Part shown: positions 40,701 to 48,620 of the stretch, piece after piece
Layout of the letters: every line of letters begins with the position of its first letter
How positions within the stretch are numbered: position 1 is the first letter of the stretch
Source of the DNA: Terriglobia bacterium
GTDB taxonomy: Bacteria > Acidobacteriota > Terriglobia > JAIQFV01
Direction: 5' to 3'
Assembly: GCA_020073085.1 (NCBI GenBank)
Contig: JAIQFV010000005.1
Location: 62,001-126,000 of the forward strand
Length of the DNA: 64,000 nt
Translations under genes and position numbers: made by a program
The notes under the pieces: model-generated
Databases searched by the model: none
Told to the model about the DNA's origin: nothing
The model's input: the letters and a program-made list of their open reading frames with translations, nothing else

Positions 40701-41141
40701 CTAGAAGAGATAAACCCCAACACCCGTGAAGATGACTAGCCACCAGAGGACCAGTTCCACACGCATCCATAACTTCCAACGATGAAAACGAAGCCGTTGC
40801 GGGAGAAGGTTCGTTCCGGCCACCACGGCGATATAAAGTCCGAGTAATTCAGCCACACCTCCCATCACGGCGTGGATGAGAGCGATCGTGTAATATCGCT
40901 CGCCCAGATGTTCCGGCAGCGGCGGCAGGACTTGTCGGTGAAACGTTGGCCACATCAGCCACCCGATCATCACCGCATTCAGAAGCAGTACCGTCGCCTG
41001 ACAGATTCCGTGCGCAATGAAATGCTTTCGCCGGGCCAGCAGCGCGCCCGCCACCAATGCCACCCCCATGACCAATTGTGCCAGCAGATTGGCGTCCGAT
41101 TTAAACGAGGCCCCCGTCCCGAGAAATCCCTGTGTGGGCAT
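40701..41141 (-). CDS. DUF420-type membrane protein
   Basis: A 146-residue integral membrane protein with about four helices (LAQLVMGVALVAGALLA, ICQATVLLLNAVMIGWLMW, YTIALIHAVMGGVAELLGLYIAVVAG, LVLWWLVIFTGVGVYL). The helix spacing and the internal histidines (KHFIAHG, LIHAVMGG) match DUF420, a family linked to cytochrome oxidase assembly or CtaM in Bacillus. No cytochrome oxidase gene is in the window. I use ATG 41141; its ribosome site is weak. Family call moderate, role unproven. Confidence 0.75.
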   Translation of the reverse strand: MPTQGFLGTGASFKSDANLLAQLVMGVALVAGALLARRKHFIAHGICQATVLLLNAVMIGWLMWPTFHRQVLPPLPEHLGERYYTIALIHAVMGGVAELLGLYIAVVAGTNLLPQRLRFHRWKLWMRVELVLWWLVIFTGVGVYLF

Positions 41142-41442
41142 GCGTGCCGCCTCTTCTTTCTGGGGGGAGGCTGTGCCGTACCACCTGCGCCCCTGCTGAA
41201 TTGAGTGCAATTAGGATGACCCAGGATTGGGTTTTTTATTCCCGTGGCTTCAACATTGAGGAGGGTCAGGGAGCCGATGAGGTTCCTTTGCTGGCTCGGG
41301 CCAAATCCTGGAGCAAGCCACGATGGGGTGTCCGCTGTATAGGTCACAAACCTGGCCCCAATTCGTGTTGCCAAGCAAAATCCATCAATGGTATCTTTGG
41401 CGTGCCTTTCGCTTCCCACTCTTCGAGGAGACTTCATCCATC
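41142..41442. other. Non-coding stretch between DUF420 and dcd
   Basis: A 301-base divergent gap. I find no gene, clear promoter or repeat. The dcd reading frame is open back to 41323, but that extension is non-homologous. Confidence 0.4.
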
Positions 41443-41997
41443 TTGAGCATAAAATCGGACACGTGGATCCGCCGCATGGCGATGGAGCATCACATGATCG
41501 AGCCGTTTGCCGACCGGCAGGTTCGAGAGGGAAAGATCTCATTTGGCGTCTCTTCATACGGCTACGATCTTCGGGTGTCCGATGAGTTCAAGATCTTCAC
41601 AAACATTAATTCGACCGTAGTGGACCCCAAAAATTTCGACGAACGCTCGTTTGTTGAGGTAAGGAATGACGTGTGCATCATTCCGCCGAATTCCTTCGCG
41701 CTGGCCCGGTCCGTAGAGTACTTCCGCATACCTCGAACCGTCTTGACAGTGTGCGTGGGAAAATCCACTTACGCACGATGTGGGATCATCGTGAACGTCA
41801 CCCCTTTTGAACCGGAATGGGAAGGATTCGTAACGCTCGAGATATCAAACACGACCCCGTTGCCCGCAAAGGTGTACGCCAATGAGGGACTGTGCCAGAT
41901 TCTTTTTTTTGAGGCCGACGAGGTGTGCGAGATCTCTTACAAGGATAAACACGGAAAGTACCAGGCCCAAAAAGGAATCGTTCTTCCCCGGATCTAG
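41443..41997 (+). CDS. dcd: dCTP deaminase
   Basis: A 184-residue trimeric enzyme that deaminates dCTP to dUTP, feeding thymidylate synthesis. It has the N-terminal [13 protein letters not shown] start of the family, the phosphate motif [10 protein letters not shown] (106-115), and the catalytic glutamate E133 in TLEISN. Length matches Dcd. I use the TTG at 41443, giving the standard N-terminus; the frame upstream is open but is not like the family. GAGGAG is 12 bases before, somewhat far. It shares the forward direction with the next gene, 35 bases further. Confidence 0.92.
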   Translation: MSIKSDTWIRRMAMEHHMIEPFADRQVREGKISFGVSSYGYDLRVSDEFKIFTNINSTVVDPKNFDERSFVEVRNDVCIIPPNSFALARSVEYFRIPRTVLTVCVGKSTYARCGIIVNVTPFEPEWEGFVTLEISNTTPLPAKVYANEGLCQILFFEADEVCEISYKDKHGKYQAQKGIVLPRI

Positions 41998-42032
41998 CCC
42001 TTCACCCTTGCCCGTCGCGAGAGGAGGCCGGT

Positions 42033-42560
42033 ATGCCTTCCCGAAAATCGAAGTTCCAGTTGGGGGATCGGGTGCCTGATTTTGTGCTGCCGGACAGTGA
42101 GCATTCCAGGTTCTCTCTTCGGGAGCACGTCGGTCGCGGGCCATTGCTGCTGGGATTCATCCGCGGAACCTGGTGTCCCTTCTGTCGCCGCTTCATGCAG
42201 CAGGTGCTTCAGTCAATCGAGGAGATGCAGTCTCTGGGTTGCGAGGTCGTCCTGATTGCGTCACAACCCCTGGCGCCCATCCTTCGATTCTCACGGCAGG
42301 AGAAGCTTCCATTTAGGATCCTTGCGGATGCGGACCGTGCCGTGACGCGGGAGTACGGGGTCTACCAGGCCCTCGGGTTGATGGGAGTCAACGTAGCCCG
42401 CCCCGCGGCGTTCCTCCTGAATGAAGAGGGCCGAATCCTCTACCAGTTTGTCGGTTCTGCGACGGACCGTCCACCCATCCCCGAAATCTTGAAGATGGTC
42501 AGGACCTCTGCGGGTCGGAAGGGATCTCATCCCGCAGCCGGGTACAGAGTGAAGGCCTAA
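42033..42560 (+). CDS. Peroxiredoxin-like (AhpC/TSA, thioredoxin fold) protein
   Basis: A 175-residue thioredoxin-fold protein with the active-site TWCPFCRRF: C48 and C51 form a CxxC pair. The N-terminal GDRVPDFVLPDSEHSRFSLRE and the redox site after the first beta strand match AhpC/TSA and the peroxiredoxin-like 'DUF899/BCP' groups. The CPFC form, rather than the PxxxTxxC of classical peroxiredoxins, favours a thiol-disulphide oxidoreductase or the peroxiredoxin-like family. No signal peptide, so cytoplasmic. It lies 35 bases after dcd and could share its transcript. Confidence 0.82.
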   Translation: MPSRKSKFQLGDRVPDFVLPDSEHSRFSLREHVGRGPLLLGFIRGTWCPFCRRFMQQVLQSIEEMQSLGCEVVLIASQPLAPILRFSRQEKLPFRILADADRAVTREYGVYQALGLMGVNVARPAAFLLNEEGRILYQFVGSATDRPPIPEILKMVRTSAGRKGSHPAAGYRVKA

Positions 42561-42701
42561 TCTCCCTATAATTCTGAGGTCGTTCCCCGCCGGATTCGTT
42601 GAGCCCGAATGCAGGCCCCACTCCCTATTCCTTCCCCCTTAACGTTCCGCCCGCGATCCTCGTGTTTCGCGGCTCGTCCTTTCGCAAATGCCCCCGTTTT
42701 C

Positions 42702-42730
42702 TTGCCAATTCAAAATCCTTGTGTTAGGTT
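42702..42730 (+). promoter_or_regulatory. Promoter for gamma carbonic anhydrase-hisS-trpD
   Basis: TTGCCA at 42702-42707, a 17-base spacer and TAGGTT at 42725-42730. It is followed by about 40 bases of leader with AGGGAG before ATG 42776. Confidence 0.45.
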
Positions 42731-42775
42731 TTGCGTTCATTTGCACGTCGTGATGGCAGGGCCAGGGAGAGTGTG

Positions 42776-43309
42776 ATGATCCTATCCTATCAGGGCAAGA
42801 AACCCCGGATTGCCAATGGGGTATACATAGCGCCCAGTGCCGACATCATTGGAGACGTGGAAATCGGGGAGCACTCTTCGATCTGGTTTCAAGTTGTGAT
42901 CCGGGGTGATGTCCATTCGGTTCGAATCGGGACTTGCAGCAACATCCAGGATGGATCCGTCCTGCATGTTCACCGGGGGGAATATCCTTTGACCCTCGGC
43001 GACTATGTCACGGTCGGGCACTCCGCCACCCTGCACGGGTGCACGGTCGAATCTAACTGCCTGATCGGGATGGGGGCGACCGTCTTGAACAATGCCCGGA
43101 TTGGCACTGGTTCCATCGTTGCCGCGGGATCGCTGGTTCCGGAAGACACGGTCGTTCCGCCGCAGAGCCTCTTCATGGGGACTCCCGCAAGATTCATTCG
43201 CCGTTTGAAGGAGGCGGAGCAGGAGAAGATTCTGCAGTACGCCAGGAACTATCTCGAGTACAAGGAGATTTATCTGAAGGAGTCTGGCAACTCATTTTCG
43301 GCCCCATGA
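42776..43309 (+). CDS. Gamma-class carbonic anhydrase family protein (left-handed beta-helix)
   Basis: A 177-residue left-handed beta-helix protein with repeated hexapeptides (IGDVEIGEHSSIW, VIRGDVHSVRIG, GHSATLHGC, IGMGATVL). The three zinc histidines of gamma carbonic anhydrase correspond to H64 or H66 (VLHVHRG), H82 and H87, with the typical five-residue gap between the last two. The YrdA/PaaY-like group to which this belongs is widespread and its activity varies. ATG 42776 follows AGGGAG. It overlaps hisS by ATGA, so both are coupled. Confidence 0.9.
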   Translation: MILSYQGKKPRIANGVYIAPSADIIGDVEIGEHSSIWFQVVIRGDVHSVRIGTCSNIQDGSVLHVHRGEYPLTLGDYVTVGHSATLHGCTVESNCLIGMGATVLNNARIGTGSIVAAGSLVPEDTVVPPQSLFMGTPARFIRRLKEAEQEKILQYARNYLEYKEIYLKESGNSFSAP

Positions 43310-44574
43310 TCAAAACCATCCGAGGCACCCGAGACATTTTGCCCCCCGAATCCCGACTCTTCACGTATGTGGAGTCGGTCGCCCGCGAGGTGTTTCGCCG
43401 CTTCAATTTTGATGAGATTCGCACTCCGGTCTTTGAAAAGGCGGAACTGTTTGCCCGGAGTGTAGGCGAGGAAACCGACATTGTTTCGAAGGAAATGTAC
43501 ACTTTCACGGATCGGGACGGGACGGCCCTGGCGCTTCGCCCCGAAGCCACCGCCTCCGTGGTCCGGGCATTCCTGGAGCATCAAATGGGCAATGACCCGG
43601 GTCTGAAACGATTTTACTACCTGGGTCCCATGTTCCGTCGCGAGCGTCCGCAAAAGGGGCGGTACCGCCAATTTTTTCAGATCGGGGCTGAAGTTCTCGG
43701 GGGCGATCACCCTGCCCTCGATGCGGAAGTGATTGAAATGGTCACGGAGTACCTGCACCGCCTGGGCATCAAGGACTTCTCGCTCCTGCTCAACTCCATT
43801 GGGGACCGTCAATGCCGCCCTGCTTTCCTGCAGGCCTTGCGGTCGGCCGCGGAACCGGTGAAAGAGAAGCTCTGCGAAAATTGCCGGAGGAGGCTGGTGA
43901 CGAACCCTTTGCGAATTCTCGACTGCAAGGAGGAGTCGTGTCAGCCTTACATCAACCAGTTCCCCTCGATCTTGGATTTTCTTTGTGCAGAGTGCCGGGC
44001 GCATTTTGAGAGACTCTGCGCACTGCTGGACAGCCGCGGCCTCCGCTATCAATTGACCCCGCGCATGGTGCGAGGGTTGGATTATTACACGCGGACCACT
44101 TTTGAGATCACGAGCGATCAATTGGGGGCGCAAAACTCCCTGCTCGGAGGCGGTCGTTACGATGGGCTGTCAGAAATGCTGGGCGGACCCGCGGTCAAAG
44201 GGATCGGGTTTGCCATCGGTTTGGACCGCTTTGTGCTGGTCCTTTCACAGATTCAGCCGGCCCTGGGGGAGGATCCCGTGCAGTTGTATGTGGCATGGCT
44301 GGGCCCGAATGCTTTTTCCAAAGCATACGAACTCACCCAGAAGTGCCGCCAGGTCGGCGTGCGCTGCGTCATTGAATTCGATGAGCTTAAGCTGAAAAAA
44401 GCCCTGTCAAATGCAGACCGAATGAAGGCCGGGCAGGTGTTGATCGTGGGAGAAGATGAGATTGCCCGGAATTCCTTCCAGTTGAAGGACATGAAAGCGG
44501 GTACGCAGGAGTCCCTCAGTGAGAGCGAGTTACTGGCGCGGCTCTCGGCCTTAGCCGAGGAATCTCGAAGATAA
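43306..44574 (+). CDS. hisS: Histidyl-tRNA synthetase
   Basis: A 422-residue class II synthetase that charges tRNA-His. The N-terminus KTIRGTRDILPPESRLF is the family start; motif 2 is YLGPMFRRERPQKGRYRQF, the histidine-binding stretch is GLDYYTRTTFE, and motif 3 is GIGFAIGLDRFVL. The C-terminal anticodon-binding domain is present. Length is normal. It starts in an ATGA overlap with the gamma carbonic anhydrase gene; trpD follows 36 bases later. Confidence 0.98.
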   Translation: MIKTIRGTRDILPPESRLFTYVESVAREVFRRFNFDEIRTPVFEKAELFARSVGEETDIVSKEMYTFTDRDGTALALRPEATASVVRAFLEHQMGNDPGLKRFYYLGPMFRRERPQKGRYRQFFQIGAEVLGGDHPALDAEVIEMVTEYLHRLGIKDFSLLLNSIGDRQCRPAFLQALRSAAEPVKEKLCENCRRRLVTNPLRILDCKEESCQPYINQFPSILDFLCAECRAHFERLCALLDSRGLRYQLTPRMVRGLDYYTRTTFEITSDQLGAQNSLLGGGRYDGLSEMLGGPAVKGIGFAIGLDRFVLVLSQIQPALGEDPVQLYVAWLGPNAFSKAYELTQKCRQVGVRCVIEFDELKLKKALSNADRMKAGQVLIVGEDEIARNSFQLKDMKAGTQESLSESELLARLSALAEESRR

Positions 44575-44610
44575 TGATCTTTGAGGAGAGAGGACTCGAT
44601 CTAAAATCTC

Positions 44611-45639
44611 GTGGAAATCCTGGAAAAAGTTCTTACCTTTCAGTCTCTCGCATTTGAAGAAGCCCGCCTGCTGATGCAGCAGATTCAGCAAGGCACCTTC
44701 TCGGATGACCAAATTCGAGCCATCCTTCTCGCGTTGCGGGCCAAGGGGGAGACGGCGGATGAGATAGCGGGCTTTGCCAGCGTCATGCGTGAGAATGCCC
44801 TCCCGGTGCATCCGGAATCCCCGATCGTTGTCGATACGGCGGGGACCGGGGGAGACGGGCTGAACACCTTCAATATTTCCACGACCGCCGCGTTTGTCAT
44901 CGCCGGCGCCGGAGTCCCGGTCGCCAAGCACGGGAACCGGGCAGCATCGAGCCAGAGCGGCAGTGCCGACGTCATGGCAGCCCTGGGTGTGGAGGTGGAT
45001 CTGCCGCCGGAGGCTGTCGAAGAGTGCCTGCGCGAAGTGGGCATCGCCTTTTTGTATGCGGCTACGTTTCACCGGAGCATGGCCTGCGTCGCCAAAGTCC
45101 GCCGCGAATTGGGTGTCAAGACCATCTTCAACCTGCTGGGGCCGCTGACCAATCCCGCCCGAGTCAAGCGACAGGTGATCGGGGTGTGCAGTCGCGAGAT
45201 TGCAGATCGAATCGTCCGAGTGTGCCAGCGCCTGGGGAGCGAGCACGTGTGGGTGGTGTCCAGCGACGATGGGACCGACGAACTCTCGGTCACGACACTG
45301 AGTTACGTGAGCGAGTTCAGGAATGGGGAGTTTTCCAGCTTCGAGGTGATCCCGGAAGAGGTGGGATTTGAACGCGGTGAAATTGATGACCTTCGCGGAG
45401 GGACTGCGCAGCAAAATGCCGATTACCTGCGCAACATTCTTCTCGGGACTGACCAGTCGTCACGGCGTGATGCCGTGGTTTTAAATGCCGCTGCGGGAAT
45501 TTACGTGGCTGGGGCGGAATCGTTTGACGTCGCCTTGCGGCGCGCGCAGGATTCGCTGGACGATGGTGCGGCTTACGAAAAGCTCCAAGGACTGATCGAG
45601 ACCTCGCGAAGACTCAAGAATCCTCCAAACATCCATTAA
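44611..45639 (+). CDS. trpD: Anthranilate phosphoribosyltransferase
   Basis: A 342-residue enzyme that joins anthranilate to PRPP in tryptophan synthesis. The PRPP site is GTGGDGLNTFNISTTAA; further motifs are GVPVAKHGNRAASSQSGSADVM and NLLGPLTNPA. No other trp gene lies here, so trpD is separated from its pathway, as in some Acidobacteria. I use GTG 44611 as the first codon before the conserved start; the ribosome site is weak. It converges with the Spy-like gene at 45644 with only four bases between stops. Confidence 0.96.
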   Translation: MEILEKVLTFQSLAFEEARLLMQQIQQGTFSDDQIRAILLALRAKGETADEIAGFASVMRENALPVHPESPIVVDTAGTGGDGLNTFNISTTAAFVIAGAGVPVAKHGNRAASSQSGSADVMAALGVEVDLPPEAVEECLREVGIAFLYAATFHRSMACVAKVRRELGVKTIFNLLGPLTNPARVKRQVIGVCSREIADRIVRVCQRLGSEHVWVVSSDDGTDELSVTTLSYVSEFRNGEFSSFEVIPEEVGFERGEIDDLRGGTAQQNADYLRNILLGTDQSSRRDAVVLNAAAGIYVAGAESFDVALRRAQDSLDDGAAYEKLQGLIETSRRLKNPPNIH

Positions 45640-45643
45640 TGGG

Positions 45644-46264
45644 TCAGCGCTTTTGACTTTCCGGATTCGTTGGTCGCTTCTTAGGAGTGGCTCGCATGGC
45701 GCCAGGTGGAGGGCCTCCCTGCATGCGCTGCATCCGCCGCCCTTCCCGGATCTGCTGAATCATGTGACTGATCCGCTGATCCGTGCGCTGCTGGTACTGC
45801 CGGAAGCGCGCGCGTTGACGGACATCGAGCTTGGAATCAACCTCTGACAAGGCGGATTGCAGGTTCTGTTCGTTCTGTTTCTTCACCTCATCGAGCTCTT
45901 TGAGTTTGCCTTGCACCTCGTCATCGGGGGCTCCACTGTCCAACATTTGATTGAGCTGTCGCTCCACGAGGCGCTTCTGACGCGCCCCGGCCTGACGCAC
46001 CCGCAGGTAGTTCTTCACGACAGGAATGGTGGCGGCGTATTGCTCGTCACTCAGTTTCAGCTCTTCCTGAAGGCGGCTGATGTAGAGGGCTTCGATCAAT
46101 TGCTGGACTTCGTTCTCATTGCGCGGCGCCGTCTGCACCTGGCCGTCCGCCCCGGGTGACTTTTGAGCGGGCGGCTCGGTCTGGGCAAAACGCGGCTCGG
46201 TGGTCACGATCCCCAGCAACAGCGCTCCCAGGAGGATTACACAGGCGTGATGTAAACGCGTCAT
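45644..46264 (-). CDS. Spy/CpxP-like periplasmic helical protein
   Basis: A 206-residue exported protein with a signal peptide (ILLGALLLGIVTTEPRFAQ). The mature part is almost wholly helical, rich in Gln, Arg and Glu (YISRLQEELKLSDEQYAATIP, LVERQLNQMLDSGAPDDEV). It follows the LTxxQ-type layout of CpxP/Spy, with an LKLSDEQ motif and an Arg/Met-rich tail (GRRMQRMQGGPPPGA). Such proteins chaperone or sense unfolded proteins in the periplasm. It begins two bases after the anti-sigma factor ends, so it is made with it. A second Spy-like gene lies upstream of the sigma factor. A heavy-metal sensor role as in CnrX is an alternative. Confidence 0.8.
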   Translation of the reverse strand: MTRLHHACVILLGALLLGIVTTEPRFAQTEPPAQKSPGADGQVQTAPRNENEVQQLIEALYISRLQEELKLSDEQYAATIPVVKNYLRVRQAGARQKRLVERQLNQMLDSGAPDDEVQGKLKELDEVKKQNEQNLQSALSEVDSKLDVRQRARFRQYQQRTDQRISHMIQQIREGRRMQRMQGGPPPGAMRATPKKRPTNPESQKR

Positions 46265-46266
46265 GG

Positions 46267-46911
46267 CTAACTCTTGAGTTGTTCCTTGATCAGGGCTTTC
46301 AATTGCGTCACCTCTTCCGGCCTCAGATCGGGAATATGCTGGAAGGGGTCGGAAGAGAACTCACTCGCCACCCCCATTTCATCGTCGGACGAGCCTTCTG
46401 AATCCACCGCGGCCTCGAAGAGATCACTGGCCTGCAGGTTCTGACTCGCGAGGGCATCTTCTGTGGCTTCCACCGGAACACTCAGGTCTGATTCGGGATT
46501 CGCCGTTTCAGGGGCGTCCCGTGCCACTTGGATCGGCCCGGTGTGGATTATCTTACCATATCGATATTGGAAGACCGAGACGATTGAGAAAACCAGAACC
46601 GCAGTGATCACTGCACCGATCACGGCATAATGGAAGGGAACGAGGTGCCGGAGCGGATTCCAACGTCCCCAGAAAGGACCAGGCTCCGGGACGAAACGGA
46701 TCTTTCGACTGAGATCATGACGAAATTGCAGGGCCTTGGGCTCGTCCAGATCCGGAGCCGTGTCACTGCGGGCCAGCACCTGCAATACGTCGCGGATCGA
46801 CGCCAGCTCCGCGGTGCATTCCGGGCAAGTCTCTAGATGCGCCCGCGAACTCTCGTCAGCCCCCCCGGTCTCCGCCCACTCGAGAAGTCGATCACGCTTA
46901 AGATGTCTCAT
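46267..46911 (-). CDS. Zinc-finger anti-sigma factor
   Basis: A 214-residue membrane protein. The N-terminal HxxxCxxC zinc finger has H25, C29 and C32 (HLETCPECTAEL). One membrane helix spans about residues 92-113 (YAVIGAVITAVLVFSIVSVFQYR) and the C-terminal part is acidic (DSEGSSDDEMG) with a helical end that has a polar, Glu-rich pattern. It should bind the ECF factor encoded five bases upstream and hold it at the membrane. ATG 46911 is preferred because the zinc finger begins there and the longer frame overlaps the sigma gene. Related in layout to the anti-sigma factor at 4292 but clearly a different protein. Confidence 0.88.
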   Translation of the reverse strand: MRHLKRDRLLEWAETGGADESSRAHLETCPECTAELASIRDVLQVLARSDTAPDLDEPKALQFRHDLSRKIRFVPEPGPFWGRWNPLRHLVPFHYAVIGAVITAVLVFSIVSVFQYRYGKIIHTGPIQVARDAPETANPESDLSVPVEATEDALASQNLQASDLFEAAVDSEGSSDDEMGVASEFSSDPFQHIPDLRPEEVTQLKALIKEQLKS

Positions 46912-46916
46912 AACCC

Positions 46917-47570
46917 TCAGTCCTTTTCCCCTCGATGCACTGCTCCCACTTTCATCACTTTCCGCAGGTTGGCCAGGCCGAAGAAGACGTTGGTCTTGGC
47001 GGTGGAGACAGTGCACTTCAGGATCTTCGAAATCTCTTCGTAACTCAGTTGGTCATACACGCGCAGCTTCAACGCAGCCTGCTGGCGGGGCGGGAGCTTG
47101 TCCACCGAAGCCCGCAGTGCAAGAAGCTGCTCATCCTGCTCGACCCGGTCGTCAATACGCACAGAAGGATCTTCGGCCGATTCGACTTCGACCTCTTCGC
47201 CATGCGACCGCTGCCGGTGAAGGAAGTTGATGCAATTGTTAATCGCCACCCGGTAAAGCCACGTTTTGAAGCTGGACCGGCGGTTAAAGGTTCGTAGGCC
47301 CTGGTAAGCTTTCAAAAAAGCGTCCTGCGCCAGGTCGTAAGCTTCTTCGGGATGGTGAGAATACCGAAAACACAGTCGGTAGATGGGCCGTTGATACGCT
47401 CGAACGAGTTCGTCGAAGGCCTCCCGTTCACCTTTCAGGCACCGTTCCACCCGTTCGAGGTCTGTCATCGTCTGTGCGTCGCGACCCGGGTCCTTGGATT
47501 CGGCGCGCAGAATACTGCTGGCCATTACCTGCGAGCCGATGTCCGCCCATTGTAGCTTAAGGGTTTTCAT
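46917..47570 (-). CDS. ECF-family RNA polymerase sigma factor (second in window)
   Basis: A 217-residue ECF sigma factor. Region 2 is RPIYRLCFRYSHHPEEAYDLAQDAFLKAY, with FKTWLYRVAINNCINFLHR as the promoter-melting helix; region 4 has LSYEEISKILKCTVSTAKTNVFFGLANLRK, which reads the -35 element. The N-terminal 35 residues before MTDLERVERCL are not conserved, so the ATGs at 47525 or 47468 may be true starts; none has a good ribosome site. The anti-sigma gene follows after five bases. With the two Spy-like proteins this makes a four-gene envelope-stress group. Confidence 0.93.
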   Translation of the reverse strand: MKTLKLQWADIGSQVMASSILRAESKDPGRDAQTMTDLERVERCLKGEREAFDELVRAYQRPIYRLCFRYSHHPEEAYDLAQDAFLKAYQGLRTFNRRSSFKTWLYRVAINNCINFLHRQRSHGEEVEVESAEDPSVRIDDRVEQDEQLLALRASVDKLPPRQQAALKLRVYDQLSYEEISKILKCTVSTAKTNVFFGLANLRKVMKVGAVHRGEKD

Positions 47571-47764
47571 TTTTCATTTCAAAAGGGGAGGCCGCTCCAC
47601 CCGCCCTGTCTCCATTCGGCCCACATCCAGCCTGCCCGGAACGGCCCCGGTTCACGACCCTCCCTGCCATCCCGGGTCCGGGCCCTGCCCGGCCCAGATC
47701 CCTGCACGAAAAACAAAGAGTTGCACCAGGGATCCATCAGGCACTCCGCCGTTCCCGCGATTGC

Positions 47765-48352
47765 TTACTGCGGCTCAGAAGGATTATCCGGTTTGGGGGG
47801 TGCCGAAGGCGGCGGTGCCCCTGGGCCTCGCGGGCCGACCCCCATCCGTCCGGAACCTCGCATCATCCCCATTCGCTGCTGCATCCGTTCCTCTCCGAAG
47901 CGCTTCATCTGAGCTTGGCGCCACTCATGCAGTTTATTCAACTGGTCGGCGGTGAGTGTTTCCTTCACCGTCAGACGGGTCTGAATCTGATTTTTTAACA
48001 AGGCCCCCTGCAATGCAGAGATCTCATTGATCTTCAGGTCAACTTGAGCGTGGTCCACCTTGTCGGCATCCATCAGGCTGGCGAGCTCAAGACGTTTGAT
48101 CCTCAGATCCGCCTTATTCTTAATGGCTGTCCTGGCTGAGTTCAGGAAAGCGGTTCGGAGCTTGGCATATTGTTCATCTGTGACCCCCAGCTTAGCGCGC
48201 AGATTCTGGTCCCGGAGCGCCCTAACCAGGCCTGAGTGTTGATTGACTATGCGCTTGGCGCGAAGCGGTGCGGGACCCGGCTGGGCCCACAGCGTCAACC
48301 CCATCGGCAACATAAGCATCGCGCCCAACACGATAACGATTCGACGTCTCAT
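47765..48352 (-). CDS. Second Spy/CpxP-like periplasmic protein
   Basis: A 195-residue exported protein: signal peptide MRRRIVIVLGAMLMLPMGLTLWAQ, then a helical body (LRAKLGVTDEQYAKLRTAFLNSARTAIKNKADLRIKR...) with the VTDEQYAK and LTADQLNKL motifs of the CpxP/Spy group. The C-terminus is Met/Gly/Pro-rich (QQRMGMMRGSGRMGVGP), which suggests metal binding as in CnrX/RcnX-type sensors. A very strong AAGGAGGAG ribosome site precedes the ATG. It is upstream of, and in the same direction as, the ECF sigma gene, which is 194 bases further. Confidence 0.82.
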   Translation of the reverse strand: MRRRIVIVLGAMLMLPMGLTLWAQPGPAPLRAKRIVNQHSGLVRALRDQNLRAKLGVTDEQYAKLRTAFLNSARTAIKNKADLRIKRLELASLMDADKVDHAQVDLKINEISALQGALLKNQIQTRLTVKETLTADQLNKLHEWRQAQMKRFGEERMQQRMGMMRGSGRMGVGPRGPGAPPPSAPPKPDNPSEPQ

Positions 48353-48440
48353 ATAAACTCCTCCTTGAATTTACTCAATGACATAGACACTGAAGCTAAC
48401 AGAAAGTTTAATCAAGGAGTTAGAAAAACTGCTTTCCATG

Positions 48441-48469
48441 TTGCCGGGTTTGAAAGGCTGGGATAGAAT
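48441..48469 (+). promoter_or_regulatory. Promoter for the ABC exporter pair
   Basis: TTGCCG at 48441-48446, exactly 17 bases and TAGAAT at 48464-48469. The leader to GTG 48621 is about 145 bases. The gap to the divergent Spy-like gene is 268 bases and holds nothing else that I can name. Confidence 0.5.
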
Positions 48470-48620
48470 CGCTCGCTTGTGACCGCTGAAAAGTTGGCTT
48501 CCACGACTTGAACGGAGGAGAGCCTGTCGCCCCTGGGGAGAGGAAATTGCGCTGGGGGAGGTCCACACCCGGGTGGCAAGCTCTCGCGGCGTTGGATCTT
48601 GACTTGGCAAGGGATAGATA

